The position numbers and the translations under genes are program-made. The notes beneath the pieces were generated by a model. The model saw nothing but the letters and a program-made list of their open reading frames with translations, did not search any database and was not told the DNA's origin. Positions 6,370 to 14,182 of a stretch of 20,019 nucleotides of DNA are shown here, piece after piece. Origin of the DNA: JBKEDF01 sp047975325. Its GTDB lineage: Bacteria > Pseudomonadota > Alphaproteobacteria > Rhodobacterales > Rhodobacteraceae. The number at the start of each line of letters is the position of its first letter. The first letter of the stretch is position 1. The stretch lies in NCBI GenBank assembly GCA_047975325.1, contig JBKEDF010000006.1:1-20019 (forward strand). The letters are read 5' to 3'.

Positions 6370-7281
6370 TCATCGCTGCGCCATGTTGAAATCGCAGATA
6401 TCCTGGCTGATGCTGCGGACTTCATCGCAGAAATCCCGGTAATAATTGGCATGGTGTGAAACGTAATAGGTCAGGCTGGGCAGTTCGATATCCGTGTTGA
6501 TGACCTGCAACCTGTTGCTTTCGATATGGCGCCGGAAGAAGGCCGCAGGAAGCAGGGTTATCCCAAGCCCGCCGGCCGCCAGCTCTGCCAATGCAGCCAT
6601 GTTGTTGCAAAACAGCGTGCGGGCAAAGGGCAGCCTGTCATTTGATATGATCGGCTTCAGCGCCTCGAACAGGACGGATTGCTTGGATTGCGTCAGTAGG
6701 GTCAGTTCAAGTATCTGTGCCCGGCTCAATGTCGTGCGGCCCTTGACCAGGGAAGGGCTGGCCAGCCAGCACAGTTCGATCTTTCCCAGGTCATAATGAA
6801 CATAGTCGGGGGAACTCGGCGTCATTGGACAGATGATGAAATCCAGTTCGCGCTGTTGAAGCCGGTCGATCAGGTTTCGCGTGAGGTCGATTTCGGGCAT
6901 GATCGTGGTTCCCGAATGCTTTTCCGTCAGCAGGCGCAGCAGATCGGGCATCCAGGACAGGGCGACAAGATCGGTCATTCCGATCGTGAATCGTTGCGGC
7001 GCGGTGCTTTTGCTTTGCGCCTGCGCGACAAGTTCATCATTCAGACTGAGAAGCTTTTTCGTGATCTCGAGAATATCGCGACCATAATTTGTCAGGATTG
7101 CCTGACGGCCCGAGCGATCAAAAAGCGGTTCGGTGAAACGGGCTTCGATTTCCGAGATCCGTTTTGAAATAGCGGACTGGGACAGGTTCAGCTGTTTGGC
7201 GGCGGCCTCGAATCCGTTGAGGGTCGCGACCCAGTAAAGTGCTTCGAGTTGCTTGATCGTTAACAAGGGCATCCCCTTCAC
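6370..7281 (-). CDS. LysR-family transcriptional regulator
   Basis: A DNA-binding regulator of about 300 residues, the normal LysR length. The N-terminal winged HTH covers about residues 6-65 and shows the family pattern: IKQLEALYWVATLNGFEAAA, then LNLSQSAISKRISEIE, then FDRSGRQAILTNYG. The rest is the co-inducer-binding domain. The gene is divergent from the RraA-like and peptide-transport operon with 98 bp between them, so it most likely controls that operon and itself. A candidate operator is at 7288-7323. The start is uncertain: a GTG at 7281 gives the longest form, and an ATG three codons later (7272) starts at the usual MPLLTIKQL. Neither has a well-placed ribosome site. Confidence 0.9.
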   Translation of the reverse strand: MKGMPLLTIKQLEALYWVATLNGFEAAAKQLNLSQSAISKRISEIEARFTEPLFDRSGRQAILTNYGRDILEITKKLLSLNDELVAQAQSKSTAPQRFTIGMTDLVALSWMPDLLRLLTEKHSGTTIMPEIDLTRNLIDRLQQRELDFIICPMTPSSPDYVHYDLGKIELCWLASPSLVKGRTTLSRAQILELTLLTQSKQSVLFEALKPIISNDRLPFARTLFCNNMAALAELAAGGLGITLLPAAFFRRHIESNRLQVINTDIELPSLTYYVSHHANYYRDFCDEVRSISQDICDFNMAQR

Positions 7282-7287
7282 ATTCCT

Positions 7288-7323
7288 AAAAGTGATGCTT
7301 TATATAAAAACAAATTCACTTTT
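7288..7323. promoter_or_regulatory. candidate LysR operator between divergent genes
   Basis: AAAAGTGA (7288-7295) and TCACTTTT (7316-7323) are perfect 8-bp inverted arms separated by 20 bp that include the AT-rich palindrome TTTATATAAA (7299-7308). The element lies between the lysR start and the ribosome site of the RraA-like gene. Position and symmetry suit a LysR binding site, but the arms are not a classic T-N11-A box. Confidence 0.4.
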
Positions 7324-7379
7324 TTCAACATGACGAGTCTCCTATCCTTTCAAAAAAGCGAATTACCGAGGAGGAGGCA

Positions 7380-8003
7380 ATGGAATACAGCAGCGTGAAT
7401 TCGTCGATCAGCCCTGATCTGGTCTCGGCTTATGAAAAGCTGGCGACCTCGCTGATCAGCGATACGCTTGACCGTCAAACCGGGCTGTACGGGCTTGTGC
7501 CCTATCATAACGGCAAATCCCTGGTCGGGCGGGCCTTAACCGTCAAGACCCGTGAAGGGGATAACAAGATCATTCATGAGGCGCTGCAACTGGCCCATCC
7601 CGGCGATGTGCTGGTGATCGATGGTGCCGGGCATCTTACGCGGGCATTGATTGGCGAAATCATCGTCATGAAGGCCCGGGCAATCGGGGTGGCAGGCTTT
7701 GTCATTGACGGGGCCATCCGGGATGCCGAGGCAATCCGGACGATGGATATGCCCTGTTATGCCCGTGGCGTGTCGCATCTTGGACCCTACAAGACCGGGC
7801 CGGGCGTGATCAATCAGCCTGTCGCCTGCGCCGGTTCCGTTGTCATGCCCGGAGATCTGATTGTTGGCGATGCCGATGGCGTGATTGCCCTGCCCGTGCA
7901 AACCGCACAGCGGATCCTGGAGGATGTGCGCGCCAGGGGGGCCGATGAGGCCAGCAAGATTGCCGCCCTTCAGGCGGGCCGCCCGAACCAGCCGAGACCC
8001 TAA
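7380..8003 (+). CDS. RraA family protein, HMG/CHA aldolase-like
   Basis: A 207-residue member of the RraA/DlpA fold. Relatives include 4-hydroxy-4-methyl-2-oxoglutarate/4-carboxy-4-hydroxy-2-oxoadipate aldolases, which split such acids to pyruvate with a divalent metal, and the RNase E inhibitor RraA. Visible motifs are GDVLVIDG (75-82), GFVIDGAIRD (106-115) and GDLIVGDADGV near residue 160. The metal and substrate motif of the aldolases is D-X20-R-D; here it reads E93-X20-R114-D115. Leading an operon for solute uptake favours a catabolic lyase over RNA turnover control. The ATG follows a very strong GAGGAGGAGG site (7368-7377). The next gene starts 22 bp after the stop. The exact substrate cannot be told. 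Confidence 0.82.
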   Translation: MEYSSVNSSISPDLVSAYEKLATSLISDTLDRQTGLYGLVPYHNGKSLVGRALTVKTREGDNKIIHEALQLAHPGDVLVIDGAGHLTRALIGEIIVMKARAIGVAGFVIDGAIRDAEAIRTMDMPCYARGVSHLGPYKTGPGVINQPVACAGSVVMPGDLIVGDADGVIALPVQTAQRILEDVRARGADEASKIAALQAGRPNQPRP

Positions 8004-8025
8004 ACATCAAGAGGAGGAAAACGAA

Positions 8026-9558
8026 ATGACAATTGCAACAGTCCGGGGGCGATGGACCCCGATACTTTCCGCCGGCGTGGTCGCGCTGGCCATGGCCCTG
8101 CCGGTCCCGGTTCTGGCCGCAGATGAAAGCGTCACGATCGTGATGCCAGGCCAGCCTGACCGGCTGGACCCCTGCGAAACGCCGCGTTCCGTGATCGGGC
8201 GCATCATCAAGCAGAACGTCGTTGAAACGCTGGTTGAACTGAACTACGCCGACGGCACGACAATGCCGCGCCTCGCAACCGGCTGGGAACAGACGAGCCC
8301 GACCGAATGGGTATTTTCCTTGCGCGAGGGGGTGACGTTCCATGATGGCACGCCCTTTGATGCGGGATCGGTGATCTATACCCTGGAACGCACGCTGGAT
8401 CCGACGCTGACCTGCATTACCCGGACCAAGTATTTCGATGGGAATGAGATTACTGCCGATGCCGTGGATGATCATACCGTTCGCTTCACAACCGGTGCCC
8501 CGATCCCGATTCTGCCGACATTGCTGGCGCAGATGGCGATTTCCTCGGTCAATACCCCCAAGGGTGTTTATACCGAATCCCCGATAGGCACGGGTCCTTA
8601 TGCATTCGTCAGCTGGACGCAGGGCCAGAACGTCAAGATCGAACGCAATGACGACTATTGGGGCGAGAAGCCGAATATCAAGGATGCCACCTATATCTGG
8701 CGTTCGGAATCTTCGGTTGCTGCCGCAATGGTCAAGACCGGCGAAGCGGATCTGGCCTTTGCGATTGCGCCTCAGGATGCTGATGATCCCGAAATCGACA
8801 AGGTTTACCCCAATTCGGAAACCTCGATGTTCCGCCTTACCGTCGATGTCGCCCCGATGAACGATCTGCGTGTGCGCAAGGCTATCAACCTGGCCATTGA
8901 CCGGCGCGCCTTTCTGGGCACGATCATCAGCGAAGAGGCGCAGTTGGCAACCCAGCAGGTCGGGCCGAATGTCTTTGGCTGGAACGCGGATCTGGTTCCC
9001 TGGGAATACGACCCCGAGGAAGCCATGTGCCTGATTGTCGAGGCGCGCGCCGAAGGGGTGCCGGTCGATACCGAACTGCGCCTGATCGGTCGGCCGGCGA
9101 TGTTCCCCAACAGCAGTGAACTGGTGGAAGCGGTGGCCGAGATGCTGCGCGCCGTCGGGTTCACGGTGAAACTGGAATCGCTTGAAATGTCACTCTGGCT
9201 GGAAGAGGCCAACAAGCCCTTTGCAGAAAACCGGGCACCGACATTGTTGTTGACGATGCATGACAACAATACCGGCGATGCCGCCTTTACCGCCTTCTTC
9301 AAGTATCATTCAGGCGGCAGGCAAAGCGAGTTGCACAATACCGAACTGGACAACCTCATCATTGATGCGGGGACCAAATCCGGTAAAGAGCGCAAGGCGA
9401 CCTATAACGAAGCTTTCAGGATGATCTATGAGGATATCGTTTCGGATGTCCCGCTTTTCCATATGGTCAACTACATGCGGATCAACCCGGCCATCGATTT
9501 TACTCCGACGATTGCGAATGCTGTCGAACTTCAGCTGTCGGAACTGAAATTCAGGTAA
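8026..9558 (+). CDS. ABC transporter binding protein, family 5 (peptide/opine type)
   Basis: Periplasmic solute receptor of a Dpp/Opp-type importer, 510 residues. The frame stays open upstream to 7885, but the ATG at 8026 is preceded by GAGGAGGAAA at 8011-8020 and begins a clear signal peptide with probable cleavage after VLA (VPVLA-ADES). The family 5 signature is present: LREGVTFHDGTPFDAGSVIY. Later segments such as IGTGPYAFVSW and DLRVRKAINLAIDRRAF are also typical. The gene sits between the RraA-like lyase and two permeases. A strong hairpin follows its stop, which would favour higher levels of this protein than of the membrane parts. The ligand could be a di- or oligopeptide, an opine or another amide; sequence alone does not decide. 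Confidence 0.92.
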   Translation: MTIATVRGRWTPILSAGVVALAMALPVPVLAADESVTIVMPGQPDRLDPCETPRSVIGRIIKQNVVETLVELNYADGTTMPRLATGWEQTSPTEWVFSLREGVTFHDGTPFDAGSVIYTLERTLDPTLTCITRTKYFDGNEITADAVDDHTVRFTTGAPIPILPTLLAQMAISSVNTPKGVYTESPIGTGPYAFVSWTQGQNVKIERNDDYWGEKPNIKDATYIWRSESSVAAAMVKTGEADLAFAIAPQDADDPEIDKVYPNSETSMFRLTVDVAPMNDLRVRKAINLAIDRRAFLGTIISEEAQLATQQVGPNVFGWNADLVPWEYDPEEAMCLIVEARAEGVPVDTELRLIGRPAMFPNSSELVEAVAEMLRAVGFTVKLESLEMSLWLEEANKPFAENRAPTLLLTMHDNNTGDAAFTAFFKYHSGGRQSELHNTELDNLIIDAGTKSGKERKATYNEAFRMIYEDIVSDVPLFHMVNYMRINPAIDFTPTIANAVELQLSELKFR

Positions 9559-9570
9559 GCCAAAATGATG

Positions 9571-9593
9571 GCCCCGCCCTTTTTGGGCGGGGC
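9571..9593 (+). terminator. intercistronic hairpin after binding-protein gene
   Basis: GCCCCGCCC (9571-9579) and GGGCGGGGC (9585-9593) form a perfect 9-bp GC stem around a loop of five T. It sits between the binding protein and the first permease. No T-run follows the stem, so it is more likely an mRNA-stabilising or partial attenuation element than a full stop, as seen in other binding-protein operons. Confidence 0.6.
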
Positions 9594-9618
9594 TGTCCTG
9601 CAAAGGGAGGAGGAACCC

Positions 9619-10536
9619 ATGGGGCGATATATTGTCGGGCGCAGCACGCAGAGCCTTTTTTCACTTGTTGTCCTCGTTGTCCTTGTTTTCTTCATGGCAC
9701 GTTTGACGGGTTCCCCGGCAGAACTTTACCTGCCGCCCAGTGCCACTGCCGAACAGGTGGTGGCCTTTAATGAACTTCATGGTTTCGATGACCCGACAAT
9801 CGTGCAATTCGGCCGGTTCCTGCAGGGGCTTTATCGCCTTGATCTGGGTGAATCGCTGCAATATGCGCGCCCGGCGCTTGATATTGTCCTGACCGCCTTC
9901 AAGACCACGCTTGCCCTGGCGGTTGTCGCCATGCCGGTTATCCTGGTGGTGTCAGTCGTTACGGGATCCCTGGCCGCCTGGCGACCCGGTGGTATCTTTG
10001 ACCGGCTGGCAAGCCTAATCTCGCTTGTCAGTGCCAGCACGCCGAATTTCTGGATCGCCATTGTCGGCGTTCTCGTCTTTGCGGTGTTCCTGCGCTGGCT
10101 GCCGACTTCGGGCACCGGAACAGCGGCACATTGGGTGCTGCCCATCCTGGTGCTGGCCCTGCGTCCGACCGGCGTTCTGACACAGGTCGTGCGGACGTCC
10201 ATGCTTGAGGCGCTGTCCTCAGCCTATGTCAAGACGGCGCGCGCCAAGGGGGTGAAGCGCAGCACGATCATTTTTGTACATGCCCTGCGCAATGCGTTGC
10301 TGCCGGTTATCACCGTCGCCAGCGATCAGGTGGCGGGCATCCTGAATGGCGCCGTGATTGTCGAGGTGGTCTTTGGATTTCCCGGCATCGGCAAGCTGAT
10401 GATCGACTCGGTCCTGCTGCGCGACTTTGCCGTCATTCAGGCGGCTGTCCTTGTGATCGCGCTGGCGATCTTCACGCTCAATATCCTTGTGGATATAGCC
10501 TATGCCCTCATTGATCCGAGGATCCGGCATGTCTGA
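9619..10536 (+). CDS. ABC transporter permease, DppB type
   Basis: First inner-membrane subunit of the peptide-type importer, 305 residues with the start used here. A start at 9565 is possible in frame but would lie before the hairpin. The ATG at 9619 has a strong GGGAGGAGGAA site just upstream and begins at the usual MGRYIVGRSTQSLFSL. The N-terminal helix, the DppB-specific periplasmic region with FNELHGFDDPTIVQFGRFL, and the cytoplasmic EAA loop (YVKTARAKGVKRSTIIFVHA) that docks on the ATPase are all visible. The gene overlaps the next permease by 8 bp. Confidence 0.92.
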   Translation: MGRYIVGRSTQSLFSLVVLVVLVFFMARLTGSPAELYLPPSATAEQVVAFNELHGFDDPTIVQFGRFLQGLYRLDLGESLQYARPALDIVLTAFKTTLALAVVAMPVILVVSVVTGSLAAWRPGGIFDRLASLISLVSASTPNFWIAIVGVLVFAVFLRWLPTSGTGTAAHWVLPILVLALRPTGVLTQVVRTSMLEALSSAYVKTARAKGVKRSTIIFVHALRNALLPVITVASDQVAGILNGAVIVEVVFGFPGIGKLMIDSVLLRDFAVIQAAVLVIALAIFTLNILVDIAYALIDPRIRHV

Positions 10537-11464
10537 AATGTACCGTTCCTCCGCGCTTGAACCTGCCGGGCCCTCGCGCCGGTTTGAAGCCTTGCGTGCC
10601 CTGTTCGGGACATTGCGGCATGACAGATTTGCTCTGGTTTCGCTGTTGTTCCTGACGGCTGTTCTGATCCTCAGCATTATCGGCCCGTCCTGGCTGGGTG
10701 ATGAGGCCCGGGCGATGAACCTGCGGGCGCGCAACGCCCCGCCATTTTCGGTGGAAAGCGGATGGTTGTTCCTCCTCGGGGCCGATGCCCTTGGGCGCAG
10801 CCTTCTGGCCCGGATTGTCGTTGCGACGCAGAATACCATCCTCATTGCGGTTTTTGCCGTCGTGTTGTCCTTGCTGATCGGCAGCGTCCTAGGCCTGATT
10901 GCGGGGTTCAAGGATGGCTGGGTCGGTGTGGTGCTGTTGCGTTTCGCCGATGCGGTCATGAGCTTTCCAACCATGCTGCTGGCGGTGATTGTCCTTTATA
11001 TCCTCAATCCGGGGATCCAGAACGTGATCCTTGTTCTTGCAATTTCCCGGTTGCCGATCTACATCCGCACGGTGCGGGCGCAGGTGCTTGAGATCAAGCA
11101 GCGGCTATTCGTTCAGGCGGCGATAGCCACGGGTGCCAGCACGGCGCGTATCCTGTTTCGCCATGTCGCCCCGATGGTGATCCCCACGGTTCTGAACCTT
11201 GCCGCGCTGGAAATGGCCTTTGTCATGCTGGTTGAATCCGGGCTCAGTTTCCTGGGGATCGGGATCCAGTCCCCGGAAATCACCTGGGGCCTCATGGTGG
11301 CGGATGGCCGCAATTACCTCGGGTCGGCCTGGTGGTTGTCATTCTGGCCGGGTCTGGCGATCATGCTGGTTGCCCTTTCATTGAACCTTCTGGCAAACTG
11401 GCTGCGGATCGCTGTCGATCCTGCCGAACGCTGGCGCCTTGAAACCGGAGCAGGCGAAGAATGA
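10529..11464 (+). CDS. ABC transporter permease, DppC type
   Basis: Second inner-membrane subunit, 311 residues. The ATG at 10529 overlaps the end of the DppB-type gene and is served by GAGG at 10518-10522 or by coupling; a further ATG at 10538 is possible, and an in-frame upstream one at 10502 is less likely. It has the N-terminal helix of DppC-like proteins (DRFALVSLLFLTAVLILSII), the LLGADALGRSLLARIV segment, and an EAA loop near FVQAAIATGASTARILFRH. The stop overlaps the ATPase start as ATGA, so translation is coupled. Confidence 0.92.
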   Translation: MSEMYRSSALEPAGPSRRFEALRALFGTLRHDRFALVSLLFLTAVLILSIIGPSWLGDEARAMNLRARNAPPFSVESGWLFLLGADALGRSLLARIVVATQNTILIAVFAVVLSLLIGSVLGLIAGFKDGWVGVVLLRFADAVMSFPTMLLAVIVLYILNPGIQNVILVLAISRLPIYIRTVRAQVLEIKQRLFVQAAIATGASTARILFRHVAPMVIPTVLNLAALEMAFVMLVESGLSFLGIGIQSPEITWGLMVADGRNYLGSAWWLSFWPGLAIMLVALSLNLLANWLRIAVDPAERWRLETGAGEE

Positions 11465-13071
11465 GCAATCAACCTTTACTCTCCATCAGGGATCTGTCGG
11501 TCCATTTTCCAACAGCGCGCGGGCTGGTGCGTGCGGTGGAAAACGTGAACTGGCATGTCGATGCGGGCAGGACGCTGGCCATTCTGGGCGAAAGCGGTTC
11601 AGGCAAGAGTGTCAGCGCCTCGGCGGTCATGAACCTGATCGATACGCCGCCGGCGCTGATCCCCAATGGGGAAATCCTTCTTGAAGGACGTGATCTGTTG
11701 AAAATGAGCCAGGAGGAACGGCGCATCCTGAACGGCAAGGCCATGTCGATGATCTTTCAGGATCCGCTTTCCGCGCTGAACCCTGGATATCCCATTGGCT
11801 GGCAGATTGCCGAAACGCTGCGGGTGCATGGGGTGCGCAAGGATATTGCGCATAAACGTGCCGTCGAATTGCTGGATCGTGTCGGCATCCCGGATCCGGC
11901 AAGGCGGGCGCGGGATTATCCGCACCAGTTTTCCGGCGGGCAGCGCCAGCGCATCATGATCGCCTCCGCGATTGCACTGGAGCCCAAGCTGCTGATTGCG
12001 GATGAGCCGACCAGCGCGCTGGATGTTACCGTGCAGGCGCAGATCATCGAATTGCTGAAATCCATTCAGGATGAGGCGGGCCTTGCGATGGTGATCATCA
12101 CCCATGATCTGGCGGTTGCCGACATGGCCGCCCATGAGATCGTCGTCATGCAGGCCGGCAAGGTTGTTGAACAGGGGGCTGTTGCGCAGGTCATGCAAAA
12201 CCCCGATCAGGACTATACGCGCAAGTTGCTGGATGCCGTGCCCGGGCGTGGCGGGTTTTCAGCGCCCTACCGGGTGGCGGAACGCAAGACCCCGCCGCTG
12301 GTTGAAGCGCGCGATATTTGCCGGATCTATGGTGACCCCGAAACCGGCGTGCGCGCGGTGGATCACGCAAGTTTCCGGGTGGATCAGGGGGAAACGCTGG
12401 GTGTGGTGGGTGAATCCGGTTCGGGGAAATCCACGCTGGCGCGGATGCTGCTTGGCCTTGATCACCCGACCAGCGGCGAGATTTTCTTTGACGGTCGGCC
12501 CCTGTCGGCGTTTTCCGCAAGGGAGATGTATGCCTTCCGCAAACGGGTCCAGTTCGTGTTTCAGGACCCGACAGCATCATTGCATCCGCGGATGAGCGTC
12601 TTTCAGATCGTTTCGGAACCTTGGGCAATTCACCCCGATGTTCTGGATAAATCGGAATGGCCCCGTCGTGTTGGTGAGTTGCTGGAACGTGTCGGGTTGA
12701 GCGCGGCCCATGCGCAACGCTACCCGCATCAGTTTTCCGGCGGGCAGCGCCAGAGAATCGCCATCGCGCGTGCGCTGACGCTGAAACCCGATCTTATTGT
12801 CTGCGATGAGGCCGTCTCGGCGCTGGATGTATCGGTGCAGGCGCAGGTTATCGACCTGCTGAAGGAACTGCGTTCGGATTTTGACCTGTCCTATGTTTTC
12901 GTGGCCCATGACCTTGCGCTGATCCGCGAATTTGCCAGCACGGTGCTGGTTATGAACAAGGGAAAGGTCGTTGAACAGGGCGAGGTGGATCGCGTCTATG
13001 ACCATCCGCAGGATGCCTATACCAAACAACTTCTGACTGCGACGGGGGCCGGTCTTGGAAATGCCGCCTGA
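11461..13071 (+). CDS. fused dual ABC ATPase (DppD-DppF type)
   Basis: Cytoplasmic energy unit of the importer, with both nucleotide-binding domains on one 536-residue chain. Domain 1: Walker A GESGSGKS at 43-50, signature SGGQR at 158-162, Walker B ending in D181-E182. Domain 2: Walker A GESGSGKS at 317-324, signature SGGQR at 426-430, Walker B with D449-E450 followed by AVSALD. Both halves look catalytically complete, and each ends with the short C-terminal segment of oligopeptide ATPases. Fusion of DppD and DppF is common in alphaproteobacteria. Its end overlaps the start of the following ChrA-like gene. Confidence 0.95.
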   Translation: MSNQPLLSIRDLSVHFPTARGLVRAVENVNWHVDAGRTLAILGESGSGKSVSASAVMNLIDTPPALIPNGEILLEGRDLLKMSQEERRILNGKAMSMIFQDPLSALNPGYPIGWQIAETLRVHGVRKDIAHKRAVELLDRVGIPDPARRARDYPHQFSGGQRQRIMIASAIALEPKLLIADEPTSALDVTVQAQIIELLKSIQDEAGLAMVIITHDLAVADMAAHEIVVMQAGKVVEQGAVAQVMQNPDQDYTRKLLDAVPGRGGFSAPYRVAERKTPPLVEARDICRIYGDPETGVRAVDHASFRVDQGETLGVVGESGSGKSTLARMLLGLDHPTSGEIFFDGRPLSAFSAREMYAFRKRVQFVFQDPTASLHPRMSVFQIVSEPWAIHPDVLDKSEWPRRVGELLERVGLSAAHAQRYPHQFSGGQRQRIAIARALTLKPDLIVCDEAVSALDVSVQAQVIDLLKELRSDFDLSYVFVAHDLALIREFASTVLVMNKGKVVEQGEVDRVYDHPQDAYTKQLLTATGAGLGNAA

Positions 13072-13618
13072 CGTGGTTCGCCCGACCAGCCGCGATATTT
13101 TCCTGGTCTGCCTGAAAATGGGCGCATTCAGTTTCGGGGGCGGTTTGTCGGGCTGGATTTACCGGGAATTCGTTGAAAGACACCGCTGGGTCAGTGACAG
13201 CGATTTCAACGCGACGCTGGCATTATCCCAAATCCTTCCCGGTGCGAATGTCATCAATCTGGTGATTTGCTTTGGTGAGGACCTTGCCGGTTTCAAAGGG
13301 GCGCTCAGTGCCTTTGTCGGCTTTCTGATTGGGCCGGTTCTGGGGGTGATCGGGCTTTATTACTTTGTAAACCGGTTGAGTGATCCAACGCTGCTATCGG
13401 TGGGGCTGGCGGGGGTTGCCTATGTTGCGATCGGTCTTTTGATCCTGATCTGCTGGCGCGGGCTGCGCGGAACCTTCCGCCAGCCCGAATTTCTGCCGGT
13501 TGTCCTGATCGTTGCGCTGCTGGTCAGCGGCTTCGGATTTCCGGTCCTTCTGACGGTCCTGCTGGTTGCGCCGATCAGCATCGCCCTGGCAATATGGAGC
13601 AGTCGCCGCAATGGATGA
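13061..13618 (+). CDS. ChrA-family membrane protein, N-half type
   Basis: Membrane protein of about 185 residues with one chromate-transporter (CHR) domain. The conserved opening motif is clear: FSFGGGLSGWIYREFVERHRW, then FNATLALSQILPGANVINL, followed by several hydrophobic helices. Two-gene, half-size CHR proteins work as a pair and correspond to the halves of full-length ChrA. The gene overlaps the ATPase gene by 11 bp from the ATG at 13061; a TTG at 13055 would also be possible. It overlaps its partner downstream as well. In this operon of peptide-type uptake no other chromate or sulfate gene is seen, so the cargo may be different; export of an anion derived from the imported solute is one idea, purely inferred. 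Confidence 0.82.
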   Translation: MPPDVVRPTSRDIFLVCLKMGAFSFGGGLSGWIYREFVERHRWVSDSDFNATLALSQILPGANVINLVICFGEDLAGFKGALSAFVGFLIGPVLGVIGLYYFVNRLSDPTLLSVGLAGVAYVAIGLLILICWRGLRGTFRQPEFLPVVLIVALLVSGFGFPVLLTVLLVAPISIALAIWSSRRNG

Positions 13619-14156
13619 AGACAATGTTCTTATGCGGCTGGTTATTCTTCTCGTGCCGCTGTCACTTGCCTCCATAGGGGGCGGAGCCAGTATTCTTGCC
13701 GGGATCGAACGCGGTGTTGTCGGGCAATATGGCTGGTTCAGCCATGAGGAATTTCTGAACCTGTTCGCCGTGTCGCGGGCCTCCCCCGGGCCGGGAACCA
13801 TGTTATCGACCCTGATCGGGTGGCGCCTGGAAGGATGGACCGGTGCGATTGTGGCAACCCTTGCGGTCTATGTGCCGTCTTCCATCCTGTGTTACGTCGT
13901 TTATCGTACCACGAATCTTAGCCGCGAACGCAATTGGTACCGGATCTTGCGCACGGCACTTGCACCGGTTGGTACCGGGCTGGTGATTGCGGGGGTCATC
14001 AACATTACCCGTATTTCAGGCGCAGGCCTTTCGGGTTTGACCATGTCCTTTGCCGCATTTTTTGCCCTGCTGATGTTTCCCAGGCTGCCTCTGCCACTGA
14101 TGTTGGTGCTGGGTGCGCTGATTTCCCTGGCCCTGTTCCGGGTTTCATATATGTGA
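13611..14156 (+). CDS. ChrA-family membrane protein, C-half type
   Basis: Partner of the preceding CHR-domain protein, 181 residues from the ATG at 13611, which overlaps the upstream stop by 8 bp. An in-frame ATG at 13566 lies well inside the upstream gene and is less likely. Motifs are LASIGGGASILAGIERGVV and FAVSRASPGPGTMLSTLIGW, matching the PGP-containing repeat of CHR domains. The rest is hydrophobic. It ends the operon and converges on the IclR gene with 26 bp between them. A short TGCGAAATCGCA dyad (14157-14168) lies in that gap but is too weak to call a terminator. Confidence 0.82.
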   Translation: MDEDNVLMRLVILLVPLSLASIGGGASILAGIERGVVGQYGWFSHEEFLNLFAVSRASPGPGTMLSTLIGWRLEGWTGAIVATLAVYVPSSILCYVVYRTTNLSRERNWYRILRTALAPVGTGLVIAGVINITRISGAGLSGLTMSFAAFFALLMFPRLPLPLMLVLGALISLALFRVSYM

Positions 14157-14182
14157 TGCGAAATCGCACCGGTATGTTGGTC

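Noticed and set aside
7380..8003. Naming the RraA-like gene as an RNase E regulator
   Set aside because: Operon context with solute uptake and the aldolase-type motif argue for a metabolic enzyme.
12583..12594. CATCCGCGGATG, a dyad sharing the core of the partition palindrome
   Set aside because: Only the inner TCCGCGGA matches the 20-mer; the outer bases differ and it lies in the ATPase gene far from parAB. Probably chance.
13061..14156. Naming the CHR pair as a chromate resistance system
   Set aside because: The family assignment is good but there is no chrB, chrC or sulfate context; resistance would be a guess from the family name.
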